A DNA stretch of 64,000 nucleotides from Geminicoccaceae bacterium. Lineage in GTDB: Bacteria; Pseudomonadota; Alphaproteobacteria; Geminicoccales; Geminicoccaceae. Below the pieces are notes generated by a model that was not told the origin of the DNA, ran no database searches, and saw nothing but the letters and a program-made list of their open reading frames with translations. Positions within the stretch are counted from its first letter, which is position 1; each line of letters opens with the position of its first letter. The position numbers and the translations under genes are program-made. Of this stretch, positions 18,524 through 27,116 are shown piece by piece. Location of the stretch: NCBI GenBank assembly GCA_020638495.1, contig JACKIN010000001.1, forward strand, positions 682,001 to 746,000. The letters run 5' to 3'.

Positions 18524-20296
18524 ATGATGGACTACGGACTGATCGGCAATTGCGCGATCAATGCGCTGATCGACGCGAGCGCCAGGATCGTCTGGAGCTG
18601 CTTTCCGCGGTTCGACAGCGAGCCGATCTTTTGCCGGCTGCTCGATGGCGATCGCGACCGCGGCTATTTCGGCGTCGAACTCGAGGACTGTGTCAGCATC
18701 GAGCAGGCCTATGTCGAGAACACCGCCGTGCTGCGCACCGAGATGCGCGACGCGCGTGGCGCCGGCATCAGGATTCTCGACTTCGCGCCGCGCTTCGAGC
18801 AGTTCGGCCGGATGTTCCATCCGACCACCCTCGTCCGCATCGTCGAGCCGCTGGGCGAGGGGCCGCGCATCAAGATCGCCTGCCGACCCCTCTACAATTA
18901 TGGCGCGCAGCTGCCGGTGATCACCCGGGGCAGCAACCACATCCGTTATGTGGACGACATCATGGCGCTCAGGCTCACCACCAACGCGCCGCTGACCTAT
19001 GTGCTCGACGAGATCACCTTTCATCTCGACGGCACCGTGGCGCTGCTGCTCGGCGCCGACGAGAGCCTGCGCAGCGGCCTCGTCGAGACGGCCCGGGATT
19101 TCCTCGAGAAGACCACCCGTTACTGGCTGCAGGTCTCCGGCCGCCTGAACATCCCGTTCGAGTGGCAGGAGGCGGTGATCCGCTCGGCCATCACGCTCAA
19201 GCTCTGCAGCTTCGAGGAGACCGGGGCGATCATCGCCTCGCCGACCACCTCGCTGCCGGAGACGGACGGGGAGGGGCGCAACTGGGATTATCGCTTCTGC
19301 TGGCTGCGGGACGCCTTCTTCGTCGTCCGGGCGCTCAACCGCCTGGGCTATGTCGAGACCATGGAGAGCCATCTGCGCTATCTCTCCGACCTCGTCGCCC
19401 GGAGCGAGGACGGCTACCTCCAGCCGGTCTACGGCATCGGCCTCGAGAAGCGCCTGACCGAGCGCGTCATCGACAGCCTCGAAGGCTTTTTGGGCAACCA
19501 GCCGGTGCGCGTCGGCAACCAGGCCTACGAGCACGACCAGCATGACGGCTATGGCAGCGTCATCCTGGCGGCGACCCAGGCCTTCTTCGACCGTCGCCTG
19601 AGGCGCCCGGCGGGCCGCGCCACCTTCGAGCGGCTCGAGCTTCTGGGCGACAAGGCCTGGGCGCTGCATGACGTGCCGGATGCCGGGCTCTGGGAGTTCC
19701 GCACCAAGGCCCGGGTGCACACCCATTCCAGCGTCATGTGCTGGGCGGCCTGCGACCGGCTCGCCCGGATCGCCGCCCGGCTCGAGCTGGTCGAGCGCGA
19801 GATCCACTGGCGCGGCCGGGCGGACCACATCCGCGCCGTCATCGAGGAGCGCGCCTGGAATCCCGGGCTCGGCAGCTACACCGCCAGCTTCGACGACGAC
19901 GACATCGATGCGAGCCTCCTGCTCATCCACGAGGTCGGCTTCCTGCAGGGTGACGACCCGCGTTTCGCCGGCACGGTCAAGGCGGTGGAGGAACGGCTGA
20001 AGGTCGGGCCTTATGTCTACCGCTATCGCAGCCAGGACGATTTCGGCGAGCCGGAGAACGCCTTCCTGATCTGCAGCTTCTGGTATGTCGACGCGCTCAT
20101 CGCCCTCGGCCGGCGCGACGAGGCGAGGGCGCTCTTCGAGCGGCTGGTCGCCTGCCGCAACCGCCTCGGCTTGCTGTCGGAGCACATCAACCGTACAACC
20201 GGGGAGCTTTGGGGCAACTTCCCGCAGACCTACAGCCATGTCGGGCTGATCAATTGCGCCATGCGGCTGAGCCGTCCGTGGGAGGATGTCGTCTGA
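18524..20296 (+). CDS. Glycoside hydrolase family 15 protein
   Basis: From ATG 18524 the product is 590 residues and shows the GH15 (alpha/alpha)6 layout: an N-terminal beta-sandwich starting MDYGLIGNCAINALIDASAR, and a catalytic barrel with RNWDYRFCWLRDAFF near residue 252. DAGLWEFRTKARVHTHS carries the likely catalytic glutamate, and FLICSFWYVDALIALGR lies near the end. Bacterial GH15 enzymes of this length act on alpha-glucans or on trehalose. The neighbour otsA, starting 119 nt after it, makes trehalose-6-phosphate the obvious candidate context. No signal peptide is seen, so it is intracellular. Substrate is inferred, not shown. Confidence 0.9.
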   Translation: MMDYGLIGNCAINALIDASARIVWSCFPRFDSEPIFCRLLDGDRDRGYFGVELEDCVSIEQAYVENTAVLRTEMRDARGAGIRILDFAPRFEQFGRMFHPTTLVRIVEPLGEGPRIKIACRPLYNYGAQLPVITRGSNHIRYVDDIMALRLTTNAPLTYVLDEITFHLDGTVALLLGADESLRSGLVETARDFLEKTTRYWLQVSGRLNIPFEWQEAVIRSAITLKLCSFEETGAIIASPTTSLPETDGEGRNWDYRFCWLRDAFFVVRALNRLGYVETMESHLRYLSDLVARSEDGYLQPVYGIGLEKRLTERVIDSLEGFLGNQPVRVGNQAYEHDQHDGYGSVILAATQAFFDRRLRRPAGRATFERLELLGDKAWALHDVPDAGLWEFRTKARVHTHSSVMCWAACDRLARIAARLELVEREIHWRGRADHIRAVIEERAWNPGLGSYTASFDDDDIDASLLLIHEVGFLQGDDPRFAGTVKAVEERLKVGPYVYRYRSQDDFGEPENAFLICSFWYVDALIALGRRDEARALFERLVACRNRLGLLSEHINRTTGELWGNFPQTYSHVGLINCAMRLSRPWEDVV

Positions 20297-20414
20297 TCCA
20301 AGAGGGGTCGGCGGGCGGGCAGCGGGTCCGGCTCCTGGCCGAGCGGAACGTCCGATGCCATTCGGGCGTTACGCCGAGACGGGTTGTGGCAACGACATCC
20401 AGGGAGGAAGCAGC

Positions 20415-21818
20415 TTGGCGCGGCTGGTGGTCGTCTCGAACCGGGTTACCCCGATCAGTGGCCGGCAGGCGGCTTCGGCCGGCGGCCTCGCGGTCGGCGT
20501 GCTGGCGGCGCTGCGCGACAGCGGCGGGCTCTGGTTCGGCTGGAGCGGCGAGATCATCGAGACCGCGCGCGGCGACGATGCCGGGGTGCCACCGGCCCGG
20601 GTCTTCCGCACCGGCAAGGTCACCTATGGGCTGATCGACCTGCCCGAGGCCGAGTACGAGGGCTTCTATGCCGGCTTCGCCAACCGCACGCTCTGGCCGC
20701 TCTTCCACTACCGCCTCGACCTGACCTCCTTCGAGCATCCCTGGTACGCCACCTACCGCAAGGTCAACCAGCGCTTCGCCGAGGCGCTCCGGCCGCTGCT
20801 CAAGCCCGACGACGTCATCTGGATCCACGACTACCACCTGATTCCGCTCGCCACCGAGCTGCGCCGGGCCGGCTGCGAGAACCGGATGGGCTTCTTCCTC
20901 CACATCCCGTTCCCGGCGCCGGAGATCTACACCAGCCTGCCCTGGCACCGGCAGCTCGCCGCCGATCTCTGCAATTACGACGTGCTGGGCTTCCAGACCG
21001 CGACGGATGTCCGCCAGTTCAACAATTACGTCGAGCTCGAGATCAACGGCCGCGCCGACAGGAAGGGAAGCGTCCAGGCGCTCGGCCGCAACCTGCATGT
21101 CGACGCCTATCCGATCGGCATCGACGTCGACGACGTTACCGAGATGGCGGTCTCGCCGGAGGCGAGGCGGCAGGCGGCACGGCTCGGCTCGAGCCTCGCC
21201 AACCGCCAGCTCATCATCGGCGTCGACCGCCTCGACTACACCAAGGGCATCGTCGAGCGGCTGCGCGCCTTCGAGATGCTCTTGAAAGCCAATGCCGTGC
21301 TGCGCCGGCAGGTGACGTTCGTGCAGATCTCGGCACCGTCGCGCGAGCTGGTGCCCGAATATCTCGAGCTCCGCCAGCAGGTCGAGCTGCTCTCGGGCCA
21401 CATCAACGGCCTCTACAGCGAGGCCGACTGGGTGCCGCTGCGCTACATCAACCGCAGCTTCACCCGGCGCACGCTGATGGGCTTCTTCAGGCTCAGCCGG
21501 GTCGGCCTCGTGACGCCGTTGCGCGACGGCATGAACCTCGTCGCCATGGAGTACGTGGCGGCGCAGAACGCCGACGACCCCGGCGTGCTCGTCATCTCGC
21601 GCTTCGCCGGCTGCGCGCAGCAGCTCGACGGTGCCCTCGTGGTCAATCCCTACGACGTGCACCATGTGGCGGACACCCTGCAGGCGGGGCTCGGCATGAC
21701 GCTCGACGAGCGCCAGGACCGCTGGCAGCGGATGATGCAGGCGATCCGCAAGAACGACATCATCACCTGGCGCGACCGCTTCCTCGCACGGCTCGAGAAC
21801 CGCGTCGGCGTCGGCTGA
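20415..21818 (+). CDS. otsA: Trehalose-6-phosphate synthase
   Basis: The 467-residue GT20 enzyme joins UDP-glucose and glucose-6-phosphate. It starts LARLVVVSNRVTPISG and shows GGLAVGVLAAL, FFLHIPFPAPEIY, VDRLDYTKGIVERL and LRDGMNLVAMEYVAAQ, all OtsA hallmarks. I chose TTG 20415 because AGGGAGGAAG sits just before it and homologues begin at this residue; a longer frame from 20286 has no such support. No trehalose phosphatase (otsB) gene is present next to it. The GH15 gene upstream is on the same strand. Confidence 0.95.
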   Translation: MARLVVVSNRVTPISGRQAASAGGLAVGVLAALRDSGGLWFGWSGEIIETARGDDAGVPPARVFRTGKVTYGLIDLPEAEYEGFYAGFANRTLWPLFHYRLDLTSFEHPWYATYRKVNQRFAEALRPLLKPDDVIWIHDYHLIPLATELRRAGCENRMGFFLHIPFPAPEIYTSLPWHRQLAADLCNYDVLGFQTATDVRQFNNYVELEINGRADRKGSVQALGRNLHVDAYPIGIDVDDVTEMAVSPEARRQAARLGSSLANRQLIIGVDRLDYTKGIVERLRAFEMLLKANAVLRRQVTFVQISAPSRELVPEYLELRQQVELLSGHINGLYSEADWVPLRYINRSFTRRTLMGFFRLSRVGLVTPLRDGMNLVAMEYVAAQNADDPGVLVISRFAGCAQQLDGALVVNPYDVHHVADTLQAGLGMTLDERQDRWQRMMQAIRKNDIITWRDRFLARLENRVGVG

Positions 21819-21824
21819 GCCGTG

Positions 21825-21884
21825 CCGACCACCCGGGCGACGAGACGGGGGCGGCGGTCCGGGCGAAGCCCCGCGGGTGGTCGG
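21825..21884. terminator. Inverted repeat between convergent otsA and Lin0512 genes
   Basis: An exact 11-nt inverted repeat (CCGACCACCCG at 21825-21835, CGGGTGGTCGG at 21874-21884) encloses a smaller one (GGGGC at 21848-21852, GCCCC at 21868-21872). It lies 7 nt after the otsA stop, and the following 21885-21916 is unusually AT-rich. Position between convergent genes fits a bidirectional terminator. There is no clean T-tract, so function is inferred. Confidence 0.45.
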
Positions 21885-21918
21885 ATTATCGGATAAGAAT
21901 GATTATGACAAATATCGC

Positions 21919-22248
21919 TCAGATGCCGACGACGACCGCGGCGTTGACGATCAGCGCCCGGTCGCCGATGCCGTTGTCGGTGGCCATGCCGCCTCTCGTC
22001 ACCTCGAAGCGCACCGTGCCGACCGGCAGCACCTCGCGGATGGCGGCCTCGTCGATCGGCTCGTCCACCGGCACCGCCAGCTTCACCAGCACCTGCAGCT
22101 TGTCCAGGTCGCCGCCGGTGAGCTGCGGGACGGACGGGATGAGGTTGCGCCCGATGGCGTCGCGCACCGCCCGCACCGCGGCCTTGGTGGGATTGCCGCC
22201 GCGCAGGTCGACGCCGGTGCCGAGCTCGATGAAATAGATCTGCTTCAT
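21919..22248 (-). CDS. Lin0512-family conserved protein
   Basis: The 109-residue protein (MKQIYFIELGTGVDLRGGN at the start, then ATKAAVRAVRDAIGRN-like, VKLAVP and GDRALIVNAAVVVGI at the end) matches the pattern of the Lin0512 conserved hypothetical family. That family has no established function, though its fold relates to ring-opening amidohydrolases. I placed the start at the ATG at 22248 because GAGGGAA lies upstream and homologues begin with a short basic-hydrophobic strand. It is the last gene of the carbohydrate ABC operon, 41 nt after the small membrane protein, so a role beside the transporter is possible. Confidence 0.75.
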   Translation of the reverse strand: MKQIYFIELGTGVDLRGGNPTKAAVRAVRDAIGRNLIPSVPQLTGGDLDKLQVLVKLAVPVDEPIDEAAIREVLPVGTVRFEVTRGGMATDNGIGDRALIVNAAVVVGI

Positions 22249-22289
22249 GGTCGCTTCGCTTCCCTCGATTCTGTCGTTCGCCCGGGCAT

Positions 22290-22616
22290 TCAGCGCAGGG
22301 TGCCGAGATACCAGACGTAGAGATTGGCCGTGCCGATGCCGAGGAGCGCCGCGATCCCGAGAATGACCAGCACGATGACGATCACCCGCAGCAGCGTGCG
22401 CATCGGCACGCCCGGCCGGCAGAACGGGATCAGGTTGAAGGCCAGGCCCGCCACCACCACGCCGATGCAGCCGATCGAGAAGAGCGTCAGCGAGAACGGC
22501 TGGAAGATCATCAAGACGGCCACGACGGCGAGCGTGATGATCGCGTACTCGATGAAGCGCGCCTGGCCCTGGGTCATGCCGCCCTTGACGGTTGCCTGTG
22601 CGCCGGTCTCGGTCAT
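22290..22616 (-). CDS. Small multi-pass membrane protein of the sugar ABC operon
   Basis: The 108-residue protein has three or four hydrophobic segments (about 23-40, 43-66, 76-95 and a short C-terminal stretch) and no catalytic motif. Its ATG overlaps the stop of the upstream ATPase gene (ATGA), so it is translated with the transporter. Rhizobial glycerol importers also carry a small membrane protein (GlpU/DUF2160) in a two-ATPase operon, but this sequence does not look like DUF2160. I read it as an accessory subunit of unknown function. Confidence 0.75.
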   Translation of the reverse strand: MTETGAQATVKGGMTQGQARFIEYAIITLAVVAVLMIFQPFSLTLFSIGCIGVVVAGLAFNLIPFCRPGVPMRTLLRVIVIVLVILGIAALLGIGTANLYVWYLGTLR

Positions 22617-23704
22617 GCCCGCACCACCTTCTCGTCCGCGTCGAACACGTGCACCGAGCCCGGCAGGAAGCGGACATGCACCCGGTCGCGCTCCTCGAGC
22701 GGTGTGCGCCAGTCGGTGACCACGCGGATGTCGTGCCGCCCGTCGTTCAGGTGCGCCAGGGTCTCGGCCCCCATGGGCTCGATGATGTCGATCACCGAGG
22801 AGAGCCCGTCGGGCACGTCCTCGTGCACCACCTCGAGATTGCGCGGCCGCACACCGAGCGTGACCTTCGCGCCGGACCGCAGGCGGGCGACCGCCGGGTC
22901 GACCTCGACCGCCAGCGTCTGCCCGCCCTCGACCGCGAAACGGGCGATATTGCCCGCGTCGAAGGCGGTGAGCTCGGCCGGGATCAGGTTCATCGCCGGG
23001 GTGCCGATGAAGCCGGCGACGAAGAGGTTCTCGGGCTTCTGGAAGATGTCGTGCGGTGTCGCCACCTGCTCGATCACCCCGGCCCGCATGACCGCGATGC
23101 GGTCGGCCATGGTCAGCGCCTCGAGCTGGTCGTGGGTGACGATCACCGTCGCCCGGCGCAGGCCCTGCAGCACCTCCTTGATCTCGCCGCGCATCTCCTC
23201 GCGGAGCTGCACGTCGAGCCGCGACAGGGGCTCGTCGAAGAGGAAGCAGTTGGGCTCACGGATGATCGAGCGGCCGACGGCGACCCTCTGCTTCTCGCCC
23301 TCGGCGAGCTCGCCGGGCTTGCGCCCCATGATCGATTCGAGCTGCAGCACCCGCGCCACCTGCTCGACCTTGGCGCGGATCTGCGCTGCCCCGAGCCCCT
23401 CGCCATAGAGCGGATAGGCGAGATTCTCGGCCACGGTCAGGCTCGGGTAGAGGGCGTAGAACTGAAAGCTCATGGCGACGTTGCGGTCGCGCGGGGCGAG
23501 GTCGTTGACCCGCTTGCCGGCGAGCAGCACGTCGCCCGAGCTCGCCCATTCGAGCCCGGCGATCATCCTGAGCGTCGTCGTCTTGCCGCAGCCCGAGGGG
23601 CCGAGCAGGCAGAGCACCTCGCCGTCGCCGATCTCGAGATCGATGGCGTCGACCGCGGTGAGCGAGCCGAACCGCTTGGTGAGCTTTCGGAGGGCGATCG
23701 TCAT
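22613..23704 (-). CDS. Sugar ABC transporter ATPase 2 (degenerate signature, intact H-loop)
   Basis: The 363-residue MalK/UgpC-type subunit has Walker A GPSGCGKTT at about 35-43, Walker B FLFDEPLSRLD, an intact H-loop VTHDQLEALT and a C-terminal TOBE-type regulatory domain. Its signature reads LAEGEKQR (23294-23308) instead of LSGGQQQR, so the serine that contacts ATP across the dimer is missing. The ATG overlaps the permease stop (ATGA). With the ATPase at 27117-28223 it should form a heterodimer, since that partner has a good signature but no H-loop histidine. Substrate is probably a carbohydrate or polyol. Confidence 0.92.
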   Translation of the reverse strand: MTIALRKLTKRFGSLTAVDAIDLEIGDGEVLCLLGPSGCGKTTTLRMIAGLEWASSGDVLLAGKRVNDLAPRDRNVAMSFQFYALYPSLTVAENLAYPLYGEGLGAAQIRAKVEQVARVLQLESIMGRKPGELAEGEKQRVAVGRSIIREPNCFLFDEPLSRLDVQLREEMRGEIKEVLQGLRRATVIVTHDQLEALTMADRIAVMRAGVIEQVATPHDIFQKPENLFVAGFIGTPAMNLIPAELTAFDAGNIARFAVEGGQTLAVEVDPAVARLRSGAKVTLGVRPRNLEVVHEDVPDGLSSVIDIIEPMGAETLAHLNDGRHDIRVVTDWRTPLEERDRVHVRFLPGSVHVFDADEKVVRA

Positions 23705-24567
23705 TTCTTGACCGTGCCGAAGGTGACGCCGCGCAGGAGCTGGTTCTGCAGGAGATAGGTGACGATGAAGATCGGCACGAGGAAGAGGGTGACGATGGCG
23801 GCGAGCAGGCCGTAGTCGACGCCCACCTCGCCGCCCATGGTGCGGGCCATGGCGACCGGCACCGTGCGCGTCTCGACCCCGGTCAGCAGCAGCGCGAAGA
23901 GGAACTCGTTCCAGGTCAGGATCAGGCCGAAGACGAAGGTGGCGGCGAGGCCGGCCAGGATCTGCGGCAGGCAGACGCCGAAGAAGACCCGCCGCTCGTT
24001 GGCCCCGTCCATCCGCGCCGCGTCCTCGATCTCCGGGTTGAGCTCGTCGAAGAAGCTCTTCACCAGCCAGATGGAGAACGGGATGTTGAAGGCGGTGTAG
24101 AGCAGGATGATGCCCCAGTAGCTGCCGGAGAGCCCGGTCAGGCGGAACATCAGGAAGATCGGGATGATGACGACGATGGGCGGCATCATCCGGGTGGTCA
24201 GGATGATGAAGAGATAGGTGTCGTTGCCGCGCAAGGGGTAGCGCGAGAAGGCGTAGGCGGCGAGCGTGCCGAGGACGATGGCGAGCGCCACGCTGGTGCC
24301 CGAGACGAAGATCGAGTTGAAGAAATAGAGCGGGAACTCGGTCGCCTGCGCCGCCCCGGCCGTGATGCTCTCGCGGTAGAAGACGTTGATGAAGTTCTGC
24401 ATCGTCGGCGTGAAGAAGAGCTTGGCCGGCACCGCCAGCGCGTCCGTGCGCGTCTTGAAGGCGGTCAGCACGATCCAGAGGACCGGGAAGAAGTAGACCA
24501 GGCTGATCAGCCCCGCGAACAGGGTCCAGCCCCAGCCGGCCTTGCCGATCTCGCGCGGTCTGGCCAT
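23701..24567 (-). CDS. Sugar ABC transporter permease (MalG type)
   Basis: The 288-residue protein has about six membrane helices and the cytoplasmic EAA loop EDAARMDGANERRVFFGVCLP (about residues 190-210), which docks on the ATPases. The start is the ATG at 24567, overlapping the previous permease stop (TGATG), and the stop overlaps the ATPase start. The upstream part of the open frame is only a shadow of the other permease. It pairs with the permease at 24567-25508 to form the translocation pore. Confidence 0.93.
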   Translation of the reverse strand: MARPREIGKAGWGWTLFAGLISLVYFFPVLWIVLTAFKTRTDALAVPAKLFFTPTMQNFINVFYRESITAGAAQATEFPLYFFNSIFVSGTSVALAIVLGTLAAYAFSRYPLRGNDTYLFIILTTRMMPPIVVIIPIFLMFRLTGLSGSYWGIILLYTAFNIPFSIWLVKSFFDELNPEIEDAARMDGANERRVFFGVCLPQILAGLAATFVFGLILTWNEFLFALLLTGVETRTVPVAMARTMGGEVGVDYGLLAAIVTLFLVPIFIVTYLLQNQLLRGVTFGTVKK

Positions 24568-25508
24568 CAGGCGACCTCCTGCTCGCGCCGCTTGACGGCG
24601 TAGAGATAGAGATTGGTGAGCACGATCACCACGAAGAGGATGATGTAGGCGAGTGCGGAGGACTGGCTGGTGCGGAAGAACTGGAAGGCCACACGATAGG
24701 TGAAGACCGCGATCGTCTCGGTCGCGGTGCCGGGCCCGCCCTCGGTGATGATGTAGACGATGTCGAAGAGCTTGAACGTCTCGATCGTCCGGAAGAGCAC
24801 GGCGAGCAGGAGCAGGCTCTTGATGTAGGGAAAGGTGATGGTGCGAAAGCGCCGCCACCAGGAGGCGCGATCGATCTCGGCCGCCTCGTAGAGGTATTTC
24901 GGCACCGAGACGAGGCCGGCGAGCACCAGCAGCATGACGAAGGGCGACCACATCCAGGCATCGGCCACGACGATGCCGACGATCGCCCCGGTCGGCGTGC
25001 CGAGCAGGACGAAGGGCTCGCCGGTGAAGGTCGAGACGAACTGGCTGAGCAGGCCGAAGGTCGGCTCGTAGTAGAGCTTGAAGAAGACGCCGACCGAGAC
25101 GAAGGACAGCATCATCGGCGCCAGCACCAGCATCAGGAGAATGCGGCGGAGCGGGAACTCGCGGGCGAACATCAGCGCCAGGAGGAAGCCGATGACGAGC
25201 TGCAGGACGACGCTCGAGCCGACGATGACGGCCGTGGTCTGGAAGCGGTCCCAGACGTCCGGGTCGCTCAGCACGCGCTCGTAGAAGCGCAGGCCGACGA
25301 AGTCCGGCACGTCCTGCCGGTTGGCGCGGTAGTTGAAGAAGCTGAGGCCGAAGGACCAGAGCAGCGGGAAGATGTTCATGACGAAGAGCACGATGACCGC
25401 CGGGGCCACGAGCAGCGGCCCGCGTCGCTCGGGCGCCATCAGCCAGGCGAGGAACCCGCCGGCACCCTCGGGCGCTGCCATGCGGTCATGCGGCGATGCT
25501 GCTGCCAT
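24567..25508 (-). CDS. Sugar ABC transporter permease (MalF type)
   Basis: The 313-residue protein has six predicted membrane helices beginning near residue 36 (LLVAPAVIVLFVMNIFPLLW) and an EAA loop with YEAAEIDRASWWRRFRTITFP at about 210-230. This is the binding-protein-dependent inner-membrane component type found with CUT1 sugar importers. It follows the binding-protein gene by 88 nt and is coupled to the second permease. An internal ATG at about 25481 is a possible alternative start, and neither has a strong ribosome site. Confidence 0.93.
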   Translation of the reverse strand: MAAASPHDRMAAPEGAGGFLAWLMAPERRGPLLVAPAVIVLFVMNIFPLLWSFGLSFFNYRANRQDVPDFVGLRFYERVLSDPDVWDRFQTTAVIVGSSVVLQLVIGFLLALMFAREFPLRRILLMLVLAPMMLSFVSVGVFFKLYYEPTFGLLSQFVSTFTGEPFVLLGTPTGAIVGIVVADAWMWSPFVMLLVLAGLVSVPKYLYEAAEIDRASWWRRFRTITFPYIKSLLLLAVLFRTIETFKLFDIVYIITEGGPGTATETIAVFTYRVAFQFFRTSQSSALAYIILFVVIVLTNLYLYAVKRREQEVA

Positions 25509-25596
25509 CGTCGTCCGGTCTCATCGGCAAGGGGTTGGAATGAAGAAGAAGGAAGGCGCGGCGGCCCGGGCGGAACGCGGGCCGCCGCGCCGCGGC

Positions 25597-27066
25597 CTAC
25601 TGGATCAGGCCGGCATCCTCGAGGAGTTGCTGCTGGAAGCGGGCGATGCTGTCGAGCGCCGTCTGCGCGTCGATCTGGCCGGTGATCGCCCGGTCGTACT
25701 CCTCCTGCTGCTGGGTCAGGAGCTCGAAGAAGTCCGGCACGTGCCAGACGTCACGCTGCCAGTCGAGCATCTCGACATGCGCCCGGTTCCAGGGCCGCAG
25801 GCTGTTGTACTCGGGATCGGCCATGACGCTCACCAGCCCCGACTGGCCGCCACCGGCGACGAAGTTCTTCTGCACCTCGGGCTTCAGCCACCACTTGACG
25901 ACGTTGAGGGCTTCGTTCGTGACCTCGTCGCTGTTCCAGGTGGTCAGCACGAAGGGCTGGCCGCCGATATTGCCGGTCCGGTCGATCGAGCCGTCCTCCT
26001 TGCGCAGGCCCGGCGCCGGGCCGAAGGCCGACTTGTCGGCGACGACCGAGCTGCTCGGGTCGAGCACCGGCTCGCCGAGACCGACCCAGTCGATGATCGC
26101 CGCCACCTTGCCCTGCATGTACAGGTCCTGGATGACGAAGATGTCCATCTGCCCGGTCTGGGCCACCGGCGGCATGTACTGGAGCAGCGAGAGGTAGTGC
26201 TCGAGCGCCTCGACCGCGACATCGGAATTGACGACGCCTTCGGCCTGCGCCTCGGGCGCCTTGGTCTCGTCCCAGATCGACCCGCCATGCTGCCAGATGA
26301 AGGCATTGATCGCCATGGTCGAGAAGTCGTAGCCCTTCCCGGCCTGGTAGGCGATGCCGTAGAAATCGTCGTCGGCGACGCCATCGCCGAGCGGCTCGCC
26401 CTTGGCCCGCCGGAAGAACTCGCCGACGTTCCTGAAGGTGTCCCAGTCGACGTTCTGCCAGTCCTCGTAGGTGCAGGGCAGCGCCTCGCCGTACTTCTCC
26501 TGGAACGCCGCCGCCTCGCCCTCGTGGCAGAAAAGGTCCTCGCGGTAGAAGGTGACGTAGGTGTCCGGGAACTGCGGGAAGCCGAAATAGCGCGTGTCCG
26601 GCGCCGGGAAGGGATTGTCCGCGATGAAGTCCTTGGACTTGTGCGGATAGGTCGAATAGGCCGAGACCAGCGCCGGGTGCAGGTCCTGCATGATGGCGGT
26701 GAGCTCGGGATCGGCGGTCATGAGATCGGTCAGATCCATGTAGTAGCCGCCCTCGACGAACGCACCCAGCCACTGGCTGTCGGTCACGATCATCTGGTAT
26801 TTCTGCTCGCCCGAGGCGAGCGAGGCGGCGACCCGCTCGTAGAAGCTCGGCCACGGGATGAAGTCGATGTCGAGCACCGTGTTGTGCCCGTCAGGCGACT
26901 GGTAGGAGCGGTCGAACTCCTCCTTCATGAACCGGGTCGGCGGCCAGTCGGGTGCCGCCATGGTGATGGTGATGTCGGCTGCCCGGGCGGTGCCGCCGGC
27001 GAGCAGCGCCGTGGCCACGGCTGCCGCCGAGACCCCCAGCACCATGCTGTCCCTGATCGTTCGCAT
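25597..27066 (-). CDS. Periplasmic sugar-binding protein of the ABC transporter
   Basis: The 489-residue family 1 solute-binding protein has a Sec signal peptide (MRTIRDSMVLGVSAAA, cleavage near GGTARA/AD). Its mature region is rich in Trp and acidic residues: DWPPTRFMKEEF, QYKMIVTDSQW-like, GFPQFPDTYVTFYRED. Two cysteines (DLFCHEGE and LPCTYED) may form a disulfide. I chose ATG 27066 because it begins the signal peptide; the upstream open frame is a shadow of the ATPase gene. It would deliver the ligand to the two permeases. The ligand is not readable, but the downstream sugar enzymes suggest a carbohydrate. Confidence 0.9.
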   Translation of the reverse strand: MRTIRDSMVLGVSAAAVATALLAGGTARAADITITMAAPDWPPTRFMKEEFDRSYQSPDGHNTVLDIDFIPWPSFYERVAASLASGEQKYQMIVTDSQWLGAFVEGGYYMDLTDLMTADPELTAIMQDLHPALVSAYSTYPHKSKDFIADNPFPAPDTRYFGFPQFPDTYVTFYREDLFCHEGEAAAFQEKYGEALPCTYEDWQNVDWDTFRNVGEFFRRAKGEPLGDGVADDDFYGIAYQAGKGYDFSTMAINAFIWQHGGSIWDETKAPEAQAEGVVNSDVAVEALEHYLSLLQYMPPVAQTGQMDIFVIQDLYMQGKVAAIIDWVGLGEPVLDPSSSVVADKSAFGPAPGLRKEDGSIDRTGNIGGQPFVLTTWNSDEVTNEALNVVKWWLKPEVQKNFVAGGGQSGLVSVMADPEYNSLRPWNRAHVEMLDWQRDVWHVPDFFELLTQQQEEYDRAITGQIDAQTALDSIARFQQQLLEDAGLIQ

Positions 27067-27116
27067 TCTTTTCGTTCTCCTCGTTGCCTTGGGAAGGTGG
27101 TTGGTCGTCGGTGTCG

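Noticed and set aside
22290..22616. GlpU/DUF2160 identity for the small membrane protein.
   Set aside because: Position in a two-ATPase operon is similar, but the sequence pattern differs from the DUF2160 proteins I know.
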